A stretch of DNA of 64,000 bases from Massilia aurea (GTDB taxonomy: Bacteria > Pseudomonadota > Gammaproteobacteria > Burkholderiales > Burkholderiaceae_D), in NCBI RefSeq assembly GCF_024753205.1, contig NZ_JANUGZ010000003.1, positions 682,001 to 746,000 of the forward strand. The letters are read 5' to 3'. Positions 46,223 through 56,942 of this stretch are shown in pieces. Both the position numbers and the translations under genes were made by a program. The number at the start of each line of letters is the position of its first letter. Positions within the stretch are counted from its first letter, which is position 1. The notes beneath the pieces are model-generated. The model ran no database searches. It saw only the letters and a program-made list of their open reading frames with translations, and was not told the DNA's origin.

Positions 46223-47436
46223 GTGCGGCCTCCGCGCATGCGCACGCGATTTTCGTAATCGATGCGCAGCAGGATCGCCAGGCCGACGCAGTTGAACAGC
46301 ACGCCCGAACCGCCAAAGCTCATCAGCGGCAAGGTCAGGCCCTTGGTGGGCAACAGGCCCAGGTTCACGCCCATATTGATGAAGGTCTGCACGCCGATCC
46401 AGATGCCGATACCTTTGGCAGCCAGGCCAGCGAACACCTGTTCGAGCGCGATCGCCTGACGGCCGATGTCGAAGGCGCGCTTGACGAGCCAGTAGAACAT
46501 CGCCACCACGACCAGCACGCCGACCAGGCCCAGTTCTTCGCCGATGACGGCCATGATGAAGTCGGTGTGCGCTTCGGGCAGGTAGAACAGTTTCTCGACC
46601 GAGCCACCCAGGCCCACGCCAAAGATCTCGCCACGCCCGAATGCGATCAGCGAGTGCGTCAGCTGGTACGCCTTGTCCAGGGCATTGCCTTCTTCCCACG
46701 GGTTCAGGTAGGCGAACATGCGCGCACGGCGGAATGGCGAGAGCGCGATGATCGCGCTGAAGATCACGACCAGCAGCGCGCCGATGCCGCCGAACCAGAT
46801 AATGTTGATCCCGCCCAGGAACAGGATGCCCATGGCGATGCAGACGATCACGCCGAATGCGCCCAGATCCGGCTCCATCAGCAAGAGGCCGCCCACCAGG
46901 CCAATGGCCACGACCATCGGCACGAAGCCCTTGGTCAGCTTGTGCATGTACTCTTGCTTGCGCACCGTGAAGTCGGCCGCGTACAGCACCACGGCAATCT
47001 TCATGATTTCGGATGGCTGCACCATGAACACCTTGAGCGACAGCCAGCGGCGCGCGCCGTTGACCGACACGCCCAGGCCAGGAATCAGCACCAGCACCAG
47101 CAGCACCAGCGTGCCGATGAAGATCATCGGCGCATGCCGCTGCCAGACCGCGATCGGCACGCGGAACACGATCGCGGCGGCCACCATCGAGACGAGGATG
47201 TAAACCGCCTGGCGGTACAGGAAGTATTCGTTGCGGTCCTGCAGATAGCGGAATTTCGGCGAATCGGGCAGCGCAATCGACGCCGAGTACACCATCACCA
47301 TCCCGAACAGCATCAGGAGCAGCGTGACCCAGACCAGCGGCTGGTCGTAGTCCATCATTTTGGACGGCCGGCTACGACCGTCGACAGTGGCGTCGACGGC
47401 GTTGCCGGAAAACTTGAAGGGCAGCTGGAAGGCCAT
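46219..47436 (-). CDS. ftsW: SEDS glycosyltransferase FtsW
   Basis: The 405-residue polytopic membrane protein polymerises lipid II at the septum with FtsI. Ten hydrophobic segments are visible, with the SEDS motifs [24 protein letters not shown] and [17 protein letters not shown]. Its start overlaps the murD stop by one base (TGATG). Confidence 0.96.
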   Translation of the reverse strand: MAFQLPFKFSGNAVDATVDGRSRPSKMMDYDQPLVWVTLLLMLFGMVMVYSASIALPDSPKFRYLQDRNEYFLYRQAVYILVSMVAAAIVFRVPIAVWQRHAPMIFIGTLVLLVLVLIPGLGVSVNGARRWLSLKVFMVQPSEIMKIAVVLYAADFTVRKQEYMHKLTKGFVPMVVAIGLVGGLLLMEPDLGAFGVIVCIAMGILFLGGINIIWFGGIGALLVVIFSAIIALSPFRRARMFAYLNPWEEGNALDKAYQLTHSLIAFGRGEIFGVGLGGSVEKLFYLPEAHTDFIMAVIGEELGLVGVLVVVAMFYWLVKRAFDIGRQAIALEQVFAGLAAKGIGIWIGVQTFINMGVNLGLLPTKGLTLPLMSFGGSGVLFNCVGLAILLRIDYENRVRMRGGRT

Positions 47437-48929
47437 CAGATCTCCTGCCCTTTATCGAGCGCGATGTCGCGCACGGTTTCGACGAACACCTGCGCGCGGT
47501 GCGCGTAATTCGTGAACATGTCCAGGCTGGCGCACGCAGGGGACAGCAGTACCGCGTCGCCGGCGCGTGCCAGACCGGCTGCGCGGCGCACTGCCTGCGG
47601 CAAGTCGTCGAGGTCAAAAGCCGGCACGCCGGTGGCATCGATGGCGGCGCGCACGGCCGGCGCATCGCGGCCGATCAGCAGCACGGCGCGGGCATACGCC
47701 GCCACCGGCTGGGCCAGCGGCGAAAAGTCCTGCCCCTTGCCATCGCCACCGGCGATCAACAGGATTTGCTGGTCGGCGCCGGCAAAGGCCTTGCCCAGGC
47801 CCTGCAGCGCAGCGACGGTGGCGCCGACATTGGTGCCCTTGCTGTCGTCGTAATAGTCGACGCCGTCGATGGTGGCCACCAGTTCGACGCGGTGCGGTTC
47901 GCCCGCATACTCGCGCAAGCCGTGCAGCAGCGGCGCGAGCGGCAGACCGCAGGCGCGGCACAGGGCCAGCGCAGCCAGCGCATTGGCGGCATTGTGCAGG
48001 CCGCGAATCTTGAGCGCATCGGCCGGCATCAGGCGGCTCACGATGGCGTCGACCTGTTCGCGGATTTCGCCGCGTTTGAGTTTCTTGTCGCTCGCCTCGC
48101 CCGCCACGGCGTTGGCCAGCCACAGCACGCCGCGCTCGTCGATCAGGCCGAAGCTGTTAGCGTCGACCGGTTCGTCAGTCCCGAAGGTGAACAGCGGCGC
48201 ATCGACCGCCATGCGCATCACGCGTGCATCGTCGCGATTCAGGACGCGCACGGTATCCGGGCCGAAGATGCGCGCCTTGTCGGCCGCATAGGCATCCATC
48301 GTGCCGTGCCAGTCGAGGTGATCCTGGGTCAGGTTCAGCACCGTCGCGGCGTCGGCCTTGAGACTGAACGTTGTATGCAACTGGAAGCTGGACAATTCCA
48401 GCACCCAGGCTTGCGGCAGTTCACCGGCATCGATCGACTCGCGCAGCACGTCCAGCGCGGCCGGGCTGATATTGCCGGCCACCCGCGTGGTCAACCCCGC
48501 GCGGCGGCACAGCAGGCCGGTCAGGCTCGTCACCGTCGTCTTGCCGTTGGTACCCGTAATCGCGATGACTTTCGGCGCATAGCCGTTGGTCTCGTGCAGG
48601 TGCGCCAGCGCCTGAGCGAACAGTTCGATCTCGCCCCAGACGGGGATGCCGCGGGTAGCAGCGGCAGGCATGATGGCGGCCACCTCGCGCTCCGGGGCCA
48701 GGCCCGGGCTGACGGCGACAAAGTCGACGCCGTCGAGCAGGTCGGCGCCAAATTCGCCAGCGACGAACTGCGCATCCGGCGCGGCCGCGCGCAGCGCCGG
48801 CAGACGTTGCGGTTCCGCGCGCGTATCGGCCACGCGCACGCGTGCGCCGCCCCGCGCGAGCCAGTGCGCCATCGCGAGTCCCGATTCACCGAGGCCCAGT
48901 ACCAGTGCGAGTTTGCCGTCGTAGTTCAT
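47436..48929 (-). CDS. murD: UDP-N-acetylmuramoylalanine--D-glutamate ligase
   Basis: This 497-residue Mur ligase adds D-Glu. [20 protein letters not shown] binds the UDP substrate, [13 protein letters not shown] binds ATP, and [11 protein letters not shown] is the family's conserved segment. It is somewhat longer than the E. coli enzyme. Start and stop overlap mraY and ftsW by one base each. Confidence 0.97.
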   Translation of the reverse strand: MNYDGKLALVLGLGESGLAMAHWLARGGARVRVADTRAEPQRLPALRAAAPDAQFVAGEFGADLLDGVDFVAVSPGLAPEREVAAIMPAAATRGIPVWGEIELFAQALAHLHETNGYAPKVIAITGTNGKTTVTSLTGLLCRRAGLTTRVAGNISPAALDVLRESIDAGELPQAWVLELSSFQLHTTFSLKADAATVLNLTQDHLDWHGTMDAYAADKARIFGPDTVRVLNRDDARVMRMAVDAPLFTFGTDEPVDANSFGLIDERGVLWLANAVAGEASDKKLKRGEIREQVDAIVSRLMPADALKIRGLHNAANALAALALCRACGLPLAPLLHGLREYAGEPHRVELVATIDGVDYYDDSKGTNVGATVAALQGLGKAFAGADQQILLIAGGDGKGQDFSPLAQPVAAYARAVLLIGRDAPAVRAAIDATGVPAFDLDDLPQAVRRAAGLARAGDAVLLSPACASLDMFTNYAHRAQVFVETVRDIALDKGQEI

Positions 48930-50098
48930 TAACGCAGTTTCAGTGTAGAGAGGCCAACCAGGATCAGCACGATGGTCACGATCCAGAAGCGGACCACGAC
49001 CTTGGTTTCGTTCCAGCCCTTTTGTTCAAAGTGGTGGTGCAGCGGCGCCATGAGGAACACGCGGCGGCCGGTACCATAGCGCTTCTTGGTGTACTTGAAC
49101 CAGGTCACCTGGATGATCACCGATAGCGTTTCAGCCACGAACACGCCGCCCATGATGAACAGGACGATTTCCTGGCGCACGATGACGGCGATCGTACCGA
49201 GCGCGCCGCCGAGGGCCAGCGCGCCGACGTCGCCCATGAACATCTGGGCCGGGTGCGCGTTGAACCACAGGAAGGCCAGGCCCGCGCCGGCCATCGCGCC
49301 GCAGAAGATCAGCAGTTCGCCGGCGCCCGGGATGTACGGGATCAACAGGTATTTCGAGAACGTCACACTACCGGTCAGATACGCGAACAGGCCAAGGGCC
49401 GCGCCGACCATCACGGTCGGCATGATCGCCAGGCCATCGAGGCCGTCGGTGAAGTTCACGGCATTGGATGCGCCCACGATCACGCAATAGGTCAGCGCGA
49501 TGAAGCCCCAGACGCCCAGCGGATAGCTGATGGTCTTGAAGAACGGGACGATCAGGTCGGCCTTTGGCGGCAGGCTCATCGAGAAGCCCGACTGCACCCA
49601 GGCGTAGAACAGTTGCGCGACTTCCCATGGATTGGCAGCCGAGACCGAGAACGCCAGATAAAGAGCAGATGCGATACCAATGAGCGACATCCAGAAGTAT
49701 TTTTCGCGCGAGCGCATGCCTTCCGGGTCCTTGTAGACCACCTTGCGGTAGTCGTCGACCCAGCCGACGGCGCCAAAGCCCATCGTCACGACCAGCACTG
49801 GCCAGATCAGGCGGTTCGACAGGTCGCACCACAGCAGCGTCGAGATGCCGATTGCGATCAGGACCAGCACGCCCCCCATCGTCGGGGTGCCGTGCTTGGT
49901 CAGGTGGCTTTGCGGGCCGTAGGTACGCACGGCCTGGCCGACTTTCAGTTCGGTCAGTTTGCGGATGACGATCGGGCCGGCCACGAGGCCAATGGTGATG
50001 GCCGTAATGGTGGCGAACACCGCGCGGAACGTGAGGTAGTTAAACACGCGCAGCGGACCGAGATAGTCCTGAAAGTATTGTGCGAGCCAGAGAAGCAT
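48929..50098 (-). CDS. mraY: Phospho-N-acetylmuramoyl-pentapeptide transferase
   Basis: The 389-residue integral membrane enzyme makes lipid I from UDP-MurNAc-pentapeptide and undecaprenyl phosphate. [25 protein letters not shown] (catalytic Asp pair), [13 protein letters not shown] and [12 protein letters not shown] are diagnostic. The ATG at 50098 ([11 protein letters not shown]) is the family start; an upstream ATG at 50119 lies within murF. Confidence 0.97.
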   Translation of the reverse strand: MLLWLAQYFQDYLGPLRVFNYLTFRAVFATITAITIGLVAGPIVIRKLTELKVGQAVRTYGPQSHLTKHGTPTMGGVLVLIAIGISTLLWCDLSNRLIWPVLVVTMGFGAVGWVDDYRKVVYKDPEGMRSREKYFWMSLIGIASALYLAFSVSAANPWEVAQLFYAWVQSGFSMSLPPKADLIVPFFKTISYPLGVWGFIALTYCVIVGASNAVNFTDGLDGLAIMPTVMVGAALGLFAYLTGSVTFSKYLLIPYIPGAGELLIFCGAMAGAGLAFLWFNAHPAQMFMGDVGALALGGALGTIAVIVRQEIVLFIMGGVFVAETLSVIIQVTWFKYTKKRYGTGRRVFLMAPLHHHFEQKGWNETKVVVRFWIVTIVLILVGLSTLKLR

Positions 50099-50099
50099 A

Positions 50100-51470
50100 T
50101 TAGTGGGCGTCCTTGCCAAGGGGGGTTGATCCGGTCAGGTGCAGGACCACGCGTTCCATTTTCATGAAACGCGAGCCCTTCACCAGCACAGTCGCGTCCG
50201 TATTGCTGCCCAGTTTTTTATCCAGTGCTGCCAATAACTCGTCGAACTGCTCGTAATGCTGTGCTCCCGACGCGGCCAGATGGCGCGCCAGCTCGCCCGT
50301 CGCGAGCACGGTGTCGATGCCACGCGTATGTGCGTAAGCCCCGATTTCTTCGTGAAATTCTTTGCCCTGCGCGCCGACTTCGCCCATGTCGCCCACCACC
50401 AGGATGCGCGGCGCGGGATACGCGGCCAGCACGTCGATGGCGGCGCGCATCGAATCGGGATTGGCGTTGTAGGTGTCGTCGATGACGGTCGCGCCGCCGG
50501 CGGCCTGCTTGCGCTGCAGGCGCCCGCCGACCGGTGCGAAGGCTTCGAGGCCGCGCACGATGGCGTGCTGATCGATGCCAGCGCCGACAGCACAGGCGAT
50601 CGCGGCCAGCGCATTGCGCACATTGTGCTCCCCGGCCGCGGCCAGCTTGATGGCGAACTGTGCGCCGCGTGCGCTCACCTGCAGGTCGCTGCCAAAGCCG
50701 TTGCTCGTGTAGTCGGCGCGCACGTCGCAGGCGTCAGAGAGGCCAAACGTGATGACGTCGCAGGCGGCCAGGCCGCGCCACAGGCCGGTGTACTGGTCGT
50801 CGCCCGGGAACACGGCCACGCCATTCGGCGCCAGCGCTTGCAGCACGGCGCCATTTTCGCGCGCCACCGCTTCCACGGTGTGCATGAATTCCTGGTGCTC
50901 GCGCTGCGCATTGTTCACCAGTGCGACCGTCGGTGCGGCGATGGCCGCCAGGCGGGCGATCTCGCCCGGATGGTTCATGCCCAGTTCCACCACCGCCGCG
51001 CGGTGGGAAGCCGTCAGGCGGAACAGCGTGAGTGGCACGCCGATCTCGTTGTTCAGATTACCCTGCGTGGCCAGGCGCGCTTCTTCGCCCACTGCCGCTG
51101 CCAGGATAGCCGCGATCATTTCCTTGACCGTCGTCTTGCCGTTGCTGCCGGTGACGCCGATGACGGGTAGAGTGAACCCCGTGCGCCAGGCATGCGCGAT
51201 GCGGCCCAGCGCCACCAGCGTGTCGGGCACGACGATCGCCGGCAGCGTCCAGCCGTCCGGCAGCGTCGACACTACGACAGCCGCGACGTCGCGCGCCGCG
51301 ACCTGGTCGAGGAAATCGTGGGCGTCGAACGACTCGCCGCGCAGCGCGACAAACAGCGCGCCGGCGTCGACCTTGCGGCTGTCGGTTGACACGCCGCCAA
51401 AGGCGACATCCGCGCCGACGAGGCGCGCGCCGGGAATGGCCGCCACGAGTTGTGCGAGCGTACCGCGCAT
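50100..51470 (-). CDS. murF: UDP-MurNAc-tripeptide--D-alanyl-D-alanine ligase
   Basis: A 456-residue Mur ligase that adds the D-Ala-D-Ala dipeptide made by Ddl. [18 protein letters not shown] is the ATP loop, [13 protein letters not shown] and [18 protein letters not shown] are MurF signatures. The ATG at 51470 shares one base with the murE stop; an in-frame TTG precedes it and is less likely. Confidence 0.97.
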   Translation of the reverse strand: MRGTLAQLVAAIPGARLVGADVAFGGVSTDSRKVDAGALFVALRGESFDAHDFLDQVAARDVAAVVVSTLPDGWTLPAIVVPDTLVALGRIAHAWRTGFTLPVIGVTGSNGKTTVKEMIAAILAAAVGEEARLATQGNLNNEIGVPLTLFRLTASHRAAVVELGMNHPGEIARLAAIAAPTVALVNNAQREHQEFMHTVEAVARENGAVLQALAPNGVAVFPGDDQYTGLWRGLAACDVITFGLSDACDVRADYTSNGFGSDLQVSARGAQFAIKLAAAGEHNVRNALAAIACAVGAGIDQHAIVRGLEAFAPVGGRLQRKQAAGGATVIDDTYNANPDSMRAAIDVLAAYPAPRILVVGDMGEVGAQGKEFHEEIGAYAHTRGIDTVLATGELARHLAASGAQHYEQFDELLAALDKKLGSNTDATVLVKGSRFMKMERVVLHLTGSTPLGKDAH

Positions 51471-53002
51471 CAATGCGTCCTCAACATGGTAAGCCGCGCC
51501 GTCAATGCGAGCGAAGCGTGGTCCGTATCCGAAAACGGCATCTTGCGTCCCTTGATTTCCTGGTAAGGCTCATGGCCTTTGCCTGCCAGCAGGATCACGT
51601 CCTGCTTGGCCGCCTGTTTCACGGCCAGCAGGATGGCCGACGCGCGGTCTTCCACCGTCTGCAGGCGCGAGCCCGGGGCATTGGCGTCCATCCCCGCCAC
51701 GATCTGGGCGATGATGGCGCTTGGTTCTTCGCTGCGCGGGTTGTCGCTCGTGACGAGCACCTGGTCGGCGGCCTGCGCGATGCGGCCCATCTGCGGGCGC
51801 TTGCCCGGGTCGCGATCGCCCCCGCAGCCAAACACGCACCACAACTGGCCGCCGCGGTCAGCCGCCACCTGGCGCAGCGCGTCCAGGGTTTTTTCCAGTG
51901 CGTCCGGCGTGTGCGCGTAGTCGATCACGACCATCGGTGCATCCTGCCCGCCCATCTGTTGCATGCGGCCCGGCGCCGGCACGAGCGATTCGATCGCCTC
52001 GACCGCGCTTTTGAGCGCCACGCCGCGCGCCAGCAAGGCGCCCAGCACCGCCAGCGTGTTGCTCACGTTGTAGTTGCCCACCAGGCGGCTGCGGATGGTC
52101 GCGCTGCCCGCGGGCGTTTCGACCTGGCATTCGGTGCCGGCGTTCTTGCTGCGCATGCCGCTCGCGCGCAGCACGGCCACGCCATCCGGCGCTGCTGACG
52201 CATCCAGTGTGTAGCCCGTCACGGCCAGCGCCGGGAAGTTCGCGCGCAGATGCGCCACCAGGCGCTGCCCGGCTGCGTCGTCAAGGTTCACGATCGCGTG
52301 CTTCAGGCCCGGCCACTCGAACAGCTTGACCTTGGCCGCCTCGTAGCTCGCCATATCGCCATGGAAGTCGAGGTGGTCGCGCGTCAGGTTCGTGAAGATC
52401 GCCACGTCGACATGCATGCCGGCGGTACGCTCCTGCACCAGACCAATGGACGAGGCTTCGATTGCCAGCGCCGTGACGCCCTTGCCGTTCAGCTCCGCCA
52501 GCGTCTGCGCCAGCAGCACGGCGTCCGGCGTCGTGTAGCCGGTGACGTCGAACCGCGCTTCGGTTTTTGCCTTGGGCGCGATGACGCCCACGCCCAGCGT
52601 GCCGATCACGCCGGCGGTCTCGCCCAGGCGCGCCAGCGCTTGCGCGGTCCACAGCGCGCACGAGGTCTTGCCGTTGGTGCCGGTGACGGCGACGGTAAAC
52701 ATTGCGCTGTCCGGCTGGCCCAGCACCGCATGCGCGATCGGACCGGCCAGCTGCCTGAGGCCGGCCACGGCCAGGTGCGGCGTCGTGACTGTGTCAGGCC
52801 AGGTGAAGTCCTGATCGTCATACACGATGGCGGCGGCGCCCGCGTCGGCAGCCGCGCCGATGAAGCGGCGGCCATCCTGCGCATCGCCCGGATAGGCAAA
52901 GAACACGTCGCCCGGCTGCACGCGGCGCGAGTCGGAAACGAGACGGCCGCCCGGTGCGGCGGCGGCGATCCAGCTGCGGATGTCGTTCAGGCCTGGGCTC
53001 AT
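51470..53002 (-). CDS. murE: UDP-MurNAc-dipeptide--meso-diaminopimelate ligase
   Basis: The 510-residue ligase adds the third stem residue. VTGTNGKTSCALWTAQAL is the ATP loop, and TSDNPRSEEP contains the DNPR motif that selects meso-diaminopimelate, as expected for a Gram-negative. DYAHTPDALEKTLDAL is also conserved. The start at 53002 (SPGLNDIRSW) overlaps ftsI by one base. Confidence 0.97.
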   Translation of the reverse strand: MSPGLNDIRSWIAAAAPGGRLVSDSRRVQPGDVFFAYPGDAQDGRRFIGAAADAGAAAIVYDDQDFTWPDTVTTPHLAVAGLRQLAGPIAHAVLGQPDSAMFTVAVTGTNGKTSCALWTAQALARLGETAGVIGTLGVGVIAPKAKTEARFDVTGYTTPDAVLLAQTLAELNGKGVTALAIEASSIGLVQERTAGMHVDVAIFTNLTRDHLDFHGDMASYEAAKVKLFEWPGLKHAIVNLDDAAGQRLVAHLRANFPALAVTGYTLDASAAPDGVAVLRASGMRSKNAGTECQVETPAGSATIRSRLVGNYNVSNTLAVLGALLARGVALKSAVEAIESLVPAPGRMQQMGGQDAPMVVIDYAHTPDALEKTLDALRQVAADRGGQLWCVFGCGGDRDPGKRPQMGRIAQAADQVLVTSDNPRSEEPSAIIAQIVAGMDANAPGSRLQTVEDRASAILLAVKQAAKQDVILLAGKGHEPYQEIKGRKMPFSDTDHASLALTARLTMLRTH

Positions 53003-54777
53003 CACATGCTCTCCTCGAGTGGGACTTCCGGAATGATGATGTCCGTGATGGAGGAATCGGGCGGCACGTTGGCCGCGCGCAGCGCGCTGGCAAACAGGTC
53101 GGCGGCCGTCGGTGCGGCGACGCTGCCGCCGGTGCGCAGGGCGCCGCTCGGATCGTCGACCATCACGGCGATGATGAAGCGTGGCTTGGACATCGGCCCG
53201 ATGCCGGCGAAGTAGCCGATATTGTTGGTGCGCGAGTAGCGGCCGTTGACGAGCTTTTCGGCCGTACCGGTCTTGCCGCCGATGCGGTAGCCGGCGACCT
53301 GCGCTTTGGACGCCGTGCCTTGCGGGCCGACCACCGATTCGAGCATCGTGCGCACCTGCGCTGCGGTCTTGGGCGAAATCACCTGCTGGCCGACCGGTTC
53401 TTCGTTGACCTTCACGAACGACAGCGGAATGATGTCGCCGTTGCGGGCGAAGATCATGTACGAGCGCGCCATCTGCAGCAGCGACACCGACAGGCCGTGG
53501 CCGAACGCCATGTTCGCGTACTCGATCGGGCGCCACGATTTCCATGGCCGCACGCGGCCGGCGGTCGCGCCCGGGAAGCCGAAGCGCGGGGCCTGGCCGT
53601 AGCCGACCTTCGTGTACATTTCCCACATTTCCTGCGCCGGGATGCGCTGCGACACCTTGACGGCGCCGATATTCGACGACTTCTGGATGATGCCGCTGAC
53701 CGTCTGCACGCCGTAGTTGTGGGTATCGCGAATGCGCTTGCCGGTGATCGTCATCCAGCCCGGATTGTTGTCGAACACCGTGTCGGGCGTGATGCGGCCC
53801 GTGTCCAGGCCCAGGCCAATGGTGATCGGCTTGATCGTCGAACCCGGCTCGAACGTGTCGGTGATGACGCGGTTGCGCAGCTGCTCGCCGGTCAGCTTGG
53901 AGCGGTCGTTCGGGTTGTAGGTCGGGTAGTTTGCCAGCGCCAGCACCTCGCCCGTATGAACGTCGAGCACCACGGCGGCGCCGGCCTTCGCATTGAACTT
54001 CTCGACCGCGTTCTTGATGCTGGTAAACGCAATGTATTGCAGCTTGCTGTCGACTGACAGCGTCAGGTCGCGGCCCTGGTGCGGCTCGCGGAACATGCCA
54101 AGATCTTCGGCGATGTGGCCCAGGCGGTCCTTGATCACGCGGCGGCTGCCAGGCACGCCCATCAGCGTTTTCTGGTGTTGCAGCTCCATGCCTTCCTGGC
54201 CCTTGTCTTCCACGTTGGTGAAACCGACCAGGTGGGTGACGACTTCGCCCTGCGGGTAGAAGCGCTTGTATTCCTTGCGCGTGTCGAGACCATTGATCTT
54301 GAGCTTCTCGATTTCGGCGATCACTGGCATTTCGACCTGGCGTTTCAGGTAGACGAAAGTGCGGTCCGAGTCGAGCTTCTTGCGGATGTCGGCTTCCGGC
54401 ATGCCCAGCAGCTTGGCCAGTGCCGTGATTTTTTCCGGCGGCGAGGCCAGCACGTCTTCGGGGATCGCCCACACGGCGCGCACCGGCAGCGAGGTGGCCA
54501 GCACGGCGCCGTTGCGGTCAAGGATGCGGCCACGCGTGGCCGGCAGTTCGAGCGTGCGCTCGTAGCGGCTCTTGCCCTGGCTTTGCAGGAACTGGTTCGA
54601 CACGCCCTGCAGCCAGACGGCGCGCGCGCCCAGTGCGGCGAACGACGCGAACAGGACGAACAGCACCATGCGCGAGCGCCAGTCGGGCAGGCGCACCGCG
54701 AGCACCGGGCTCTTGGTGAATGCAACGCCCTTCGAGGCAGCAACGCGTGCGCCGGATTTGGAAGCACCGCGCGTCAT
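53002..54777 (-). CDS. ftsI: Septal transpeptidase FtsI (PBP3)
   Basis: The 591-residue class B penicillin-binding protein cross-links septal peptidoglycan with FtsW. One membrane helix (about 36-56) is followed by a dimerisation domain (RGRILDRNG) and the transpeptidase with STIKPITIGLGLD (SxxK serine), SSNIGAVKVS and KTGTAEK. Start overlaps ftsL by four bases. Confidence 0.97.
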   Translation of the reverse strand: MTRGASKSGARVAASKGVAFTKSPVLAVRLPDWRSRMVLFVLFASFAALGARAVWLQGVSNQFLQSQGKSRYERTLELPATRGRILDRNGAVLATSLPVRAVWAIPEDVLASPPEKITALAKLLGMPEADIRKKLDSDRTFVYLKRQVEMPVIAEIEKLKINGLDTRKEYKRFYPQGEVVTHLVGFTNVEDKGQEGMELQHQKTLMGVPGSRRVIKDRLGHIAEDLGMFREPHQGRDLTLSVDSKLQYIAFTSIKNAVEKFNAKAGAAVVLDVHTGEVLALANYPTYNPNDRSKLTGEQLRNRVITDTFEPGSTIKPITIGLGLDTGRITPDTVFDNNPGWMTITGKRIRDTHNYGVQTVSGIIQKSSNIGAVKVSQRIPAQEMWEMYTKVGYGQAPRFGFPGATAGRVRPWKSWRPIEYANMAFGHGLSVSLLQMARSYMIFARNGDIIPLSFVKVNEEPVGQQVISPKTAAQVRTMLESVVGPQGTASKAQVAGYRIGGKTGTAEKLVNGRYSRTNNIGYFAGIGPMSKPRFIIAVMVDDPSGALRTGGSVAAPTAADLFASALRAANVPPDSSITDIIIPEVPLEESM

Positions 54778-55046
54778 GGGGCGCCTTCAGTCAGGTATTG
54801 GGTACGGGCGGGCGTGAGCGGCGCCATATTCAGTTCGGAACGGGCAATCTGCTCGATGCGATCGTTCTTGGCCAGGCGCGACTGGTCGAGCTGGAGCTGG
54901 TCCCAGTCGACGTCGAGCTGGCGCGCATGCTGCTGCAGGCGTTCGAGTTCGATCAGCAAGTGGCGCGCCTGGTAGCGGGCGTTGACGACCGACAGCGCGC
55001 AGCCGACCAGCAGCGTGGTAAGAAACACGTTGACCTTCACGCTCAT
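54774..55046 (-). CDS. ftsL: Cell division protein FtsL
   Basis: A 90-residue bitopic protein: a membrane helix (about 5-23) then a heptad-like coiled coil from [19 protein letters not shown] onward that pairs with FtsB. Families of this size vary greatly in sequence; position between rsmH and ftsI and the architecture make the identification safe. Overlaps both neighbours by four bases. Confidence 0.93.
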   Translation of the reverse strand: MSVKVNVFLTTLLVGCALSVVNARYQARHLLIELERLQQHARQLDVDWDQLQLDQSRLAKNDRIEQIARSELNMAPLTPARTQYLTEGAP

Positions 55047-56002
55047 GTCGGCGTTCCCAGGCGTTCGGCGACGCGCAGCACGGCCGAGCGCGAGCGCGGG
55101 TTGTCCGACACTTCGGCATCCGATGGCTTGATCTTCGTGATCAGCTTCATCAACGGCTGCGGCAGGTCGACGGCGCGGATCGGCAGGCGCCGGTCGGGCT
55201 GTTCGACATTGGCTTTGGATGCGAAGAACTGCTTGACCATGCGGTCTTCCAGCGAGTGAAAGCTGATCACCGACATGCGGGCGCCGGGCGCGAGCATGCT
55301 GTAGGCAGCGGTCAACCCCGCTTCGAGGTCTTCAAGCTCTTGATTGATGAAAATCCGGATAGCCTGAAAGGTCCTGGTTGCCGGATCCTTGCCTTTCTCC
55401 CTGCTTTTGACCGTGCTTGCCACGATTGCGGCAAGCTGTCGTGTGCTTGAAATTGGTTCGACTGCGCGGCGAGCAACAATCGCCTTTGCAATCTGAAAAG
55501 CAAACCGCTCTTCTCCATAATTGCGTATCACCTTTTCCAAATGGTTTTGCTCTGCCGTCGCGACCCATTCGGCCGCCGACATGCCGCGCGTGGTGTCCAT
55601 GCGCATGTCGAGGGGGCCGTCCTGGCGGAAGCTGAAGCCGCGGCTGGCGTCGTCGACCTGGGGCGACGAAATGCCCAGGTCAAGCAGGATGCCGTCGACC
55701 TGATGAATGCCGCGCGCGGCAAGCGCGTCGGCCATCGTGGCAAAGCTGTCGTGAACAATGCTGAAACGCGGATCGTCGATCTGCTCCGCGGTTGCAATGG
55801 CTTGCGGGTCCTTGTCGAACGCGATCAGGCGCCCTTCCGGCGCCAGGCGCGACAGCAGCAGGCGGCTGTGACCGCCGCGACCGAAGGTCCCGTCTATATA
55901 CGTACCGGCAGCACGTGCGCCGCTCAGCTCGAGCGCATCGACTGCTTCGTCAAGTAGCACCGTGCGATGCTGATAATCAGGCACCGTCAAAGAATCCGTC
56001 AT
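55043..56002 (-). CDS. rsmH: 16S rRNA (cytosine1402-N4)-methyltransferase RsmH
   Basis: The 319-residue SAM-dependent enzyme methylates C1402 of 16S rRNA with Rsm[48 protein letters not shown] and [15 protein letters not shown] are family motifs. About 55330-55555 has clearly lower GC and many AT-ending codons compared with the flanks, though the protein stays canonical. The start at 56002 ([11 protein letters not shown]) lies seven bases after mraZ. Confidence 0.97.
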   Translation of the reverse strand: MTDSLTVPDYQHRTVLLDEAVDALELSGARAAGTYIDGTFGRGGHSRLLLSRLAPEGRLIAFDKDPQAIATAEQIDDPRFSIVHDSFATMADALAARGIHQVDGILLDLGISSPQVDDASRGFSFRQDGPLDMRMDTTRGMSAAEWVATAEQNHLEKVIRNYGEERFAFQIAKAIVARRAVEPISSTRQLAAIVASTVKSREKGKDPATRTFQAIRIFINQELEDLEAGLTAAYSMLAPGARMSVISFHSLEDRMVKQFFASKANVEQPDRRLPIRAVDLPQPLMKLITKIKPSDAEVSDNPRSRSAVLRVAERLGTPT

Positions 56003-56009
56003 CGGCGCC

Positions 56010-56438
56010 TCAGAAAGAAAAATTGGAAAGTACATCCGGCATGCCGCCAGCCACGGCTGCGGCCTCGTCCTCGGCCAGTTTGGCGGCGTTCCAGATTTCG
56101 AAGTGGCTGCCCATACCGAGCATCATCACTTCCTTCTCGAGCCCGACTGCAGCGCGCAGTTCGGGAGAGATCAGGATCCGTCCGGCGCTGTCGAGCTCGA
56201 CATCGACGGCATTGCCAAGGAAAATACGCTGCCATGAACGGGCCGACATCGGCCAGGCGGCGATCTGCTTGCGATGCTCTTCCCACACCGGGCGCGGAAA
56301 GAACAACAGGCAGCCCTGTGGATGCTTGGTCAGCGTGACGCGACCTTCGCACTGAAGTGTCAGGGCGTCACGATGCTTGGCTGGAATGGACATCCGCCCT
56401 TTTGCATCGAGGTTGATCGCTGACGCGCCCTGGAACAC
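56010..56438 (-). CDS. mraZ: Transcriptional repressor MraZ
   Basis: The 142-residue protein is a ring-forming DNA-binding protein that represses the dcw promoter. It has two AbrB-like halves: [20 protein letters not shown] and the second repeat around [16 protein letters not shown]. The family start is reached with a GTG at 56438, since an upstream ATG at 56576 would add 46 unrelated residues and cover the operator. It is the first gene of the cluster. Confidence 0.95.
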   Translation of the reverse strand: MFQGASAINLDAKGRMSIPAKHRDALTLQCEGRVTLTKHPQGCLLFFPRPVWEEHRKQIAAWPMSARSWQRIFLGNAVDVELDSAGRILISPELRAAVGLEKEVMMLGMGSHFEIWNAAKLAEDEAAAVAGGMPDVLSNFSF

Positions 56439-56500
56439 GTAAATGCCTAGCTTGGAGAATTCGGTTGGTCGTTGTTGTCTGGCGCCGGGATCTGGATTTC

Positions 56501-56540
56501 TTCCCACAAATCGACACTTTTTCACACTGTTTCCCACTTT
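56501..56540 (-). promoter_or_regulatory. Four MraZ boxes on a 10-bp period
   Basis: On the minus strand GTGGGAA, GTGTGAA, GTGTCGA and GTGGGAA recur with an exact 10-base step (plus-strand blocks begin at 56501, 56511, 56521 and 56531). MraZ is known to bind direct repeats of GTGGG-type boxes spaced like this. The array lies about 60 bases upstream of the mraZ start and overlaps the -10 of the candidate promoter. Confidence 0.85.
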
Positions 56541-56564
56541 AGTGGAAGCAATGTTGACGGTCAA
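56536..56564 (-). promoter_or_regulatory. mraZ: Candidate dcw promoter upstream of mraZ
   Basis: On the minus strand TTGACC (56564-56559) and TAAAGT (56541-56536) are 17 bases apart. The -10 runs into the first MraZ box, so repression by steric block is expected. This gives an untranslated leader of about 90 bases before the GTG. Confidence 0.55.
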
Positions 56565-56942
56565 GCGAAATCCCAACCGTGCTTTCCTAATTTTGCCAAT
56601 GAAACCAATGACTTAGGTGCGTGTTTGGGGTACTCGACAATTCAAAATATTCCTTTAAATTAGGGACTTAGCCGTCACAGTGAAGGTCGGGCCTCATTCC
56701 GCAACCACATATTTACGTTTGTGCCAGCGCAAGGCAAAGAATAAGATTGACGTAAAGTAACAACCAGCGTGTGTTTCAAACCACTGTACGGGCATCCAGC
56801 ACTCTGATGTACCCCAAGAACTTGCCAATGCGCTATCCTCCGCTTTGACAGCACCGAATAACAACTTTTGGTTTAAGGAATTCTTCATTTATCTGGTTAA
56901 CTATTTTGACTTTGGGAAACTTAAAACGTAACATCAGTAAAT
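56565..56942. other. Gap between mraZ and the HTH-REC gene, no gene seen
   Basis: This stretch of about 380 bases between the dcw promoter and the divergent response-regulator gene has low GC and only short open frames, the longest (64 codons on the minus strand, 56694-56888) with no recognised features. A further GGGA word occurs at 56571-56574 on the minus strand, too far to extend the MraZ array. It should hold the promoter of the gene at 56943. Confidence 0.5.

Noticed and set aside
56694-56888. 64-codon minus-strand frame between mraZ and the HTH-REC gene
   Set aside because: No ribosome site, no family likeness, and mixed composition; treated as non-coding.
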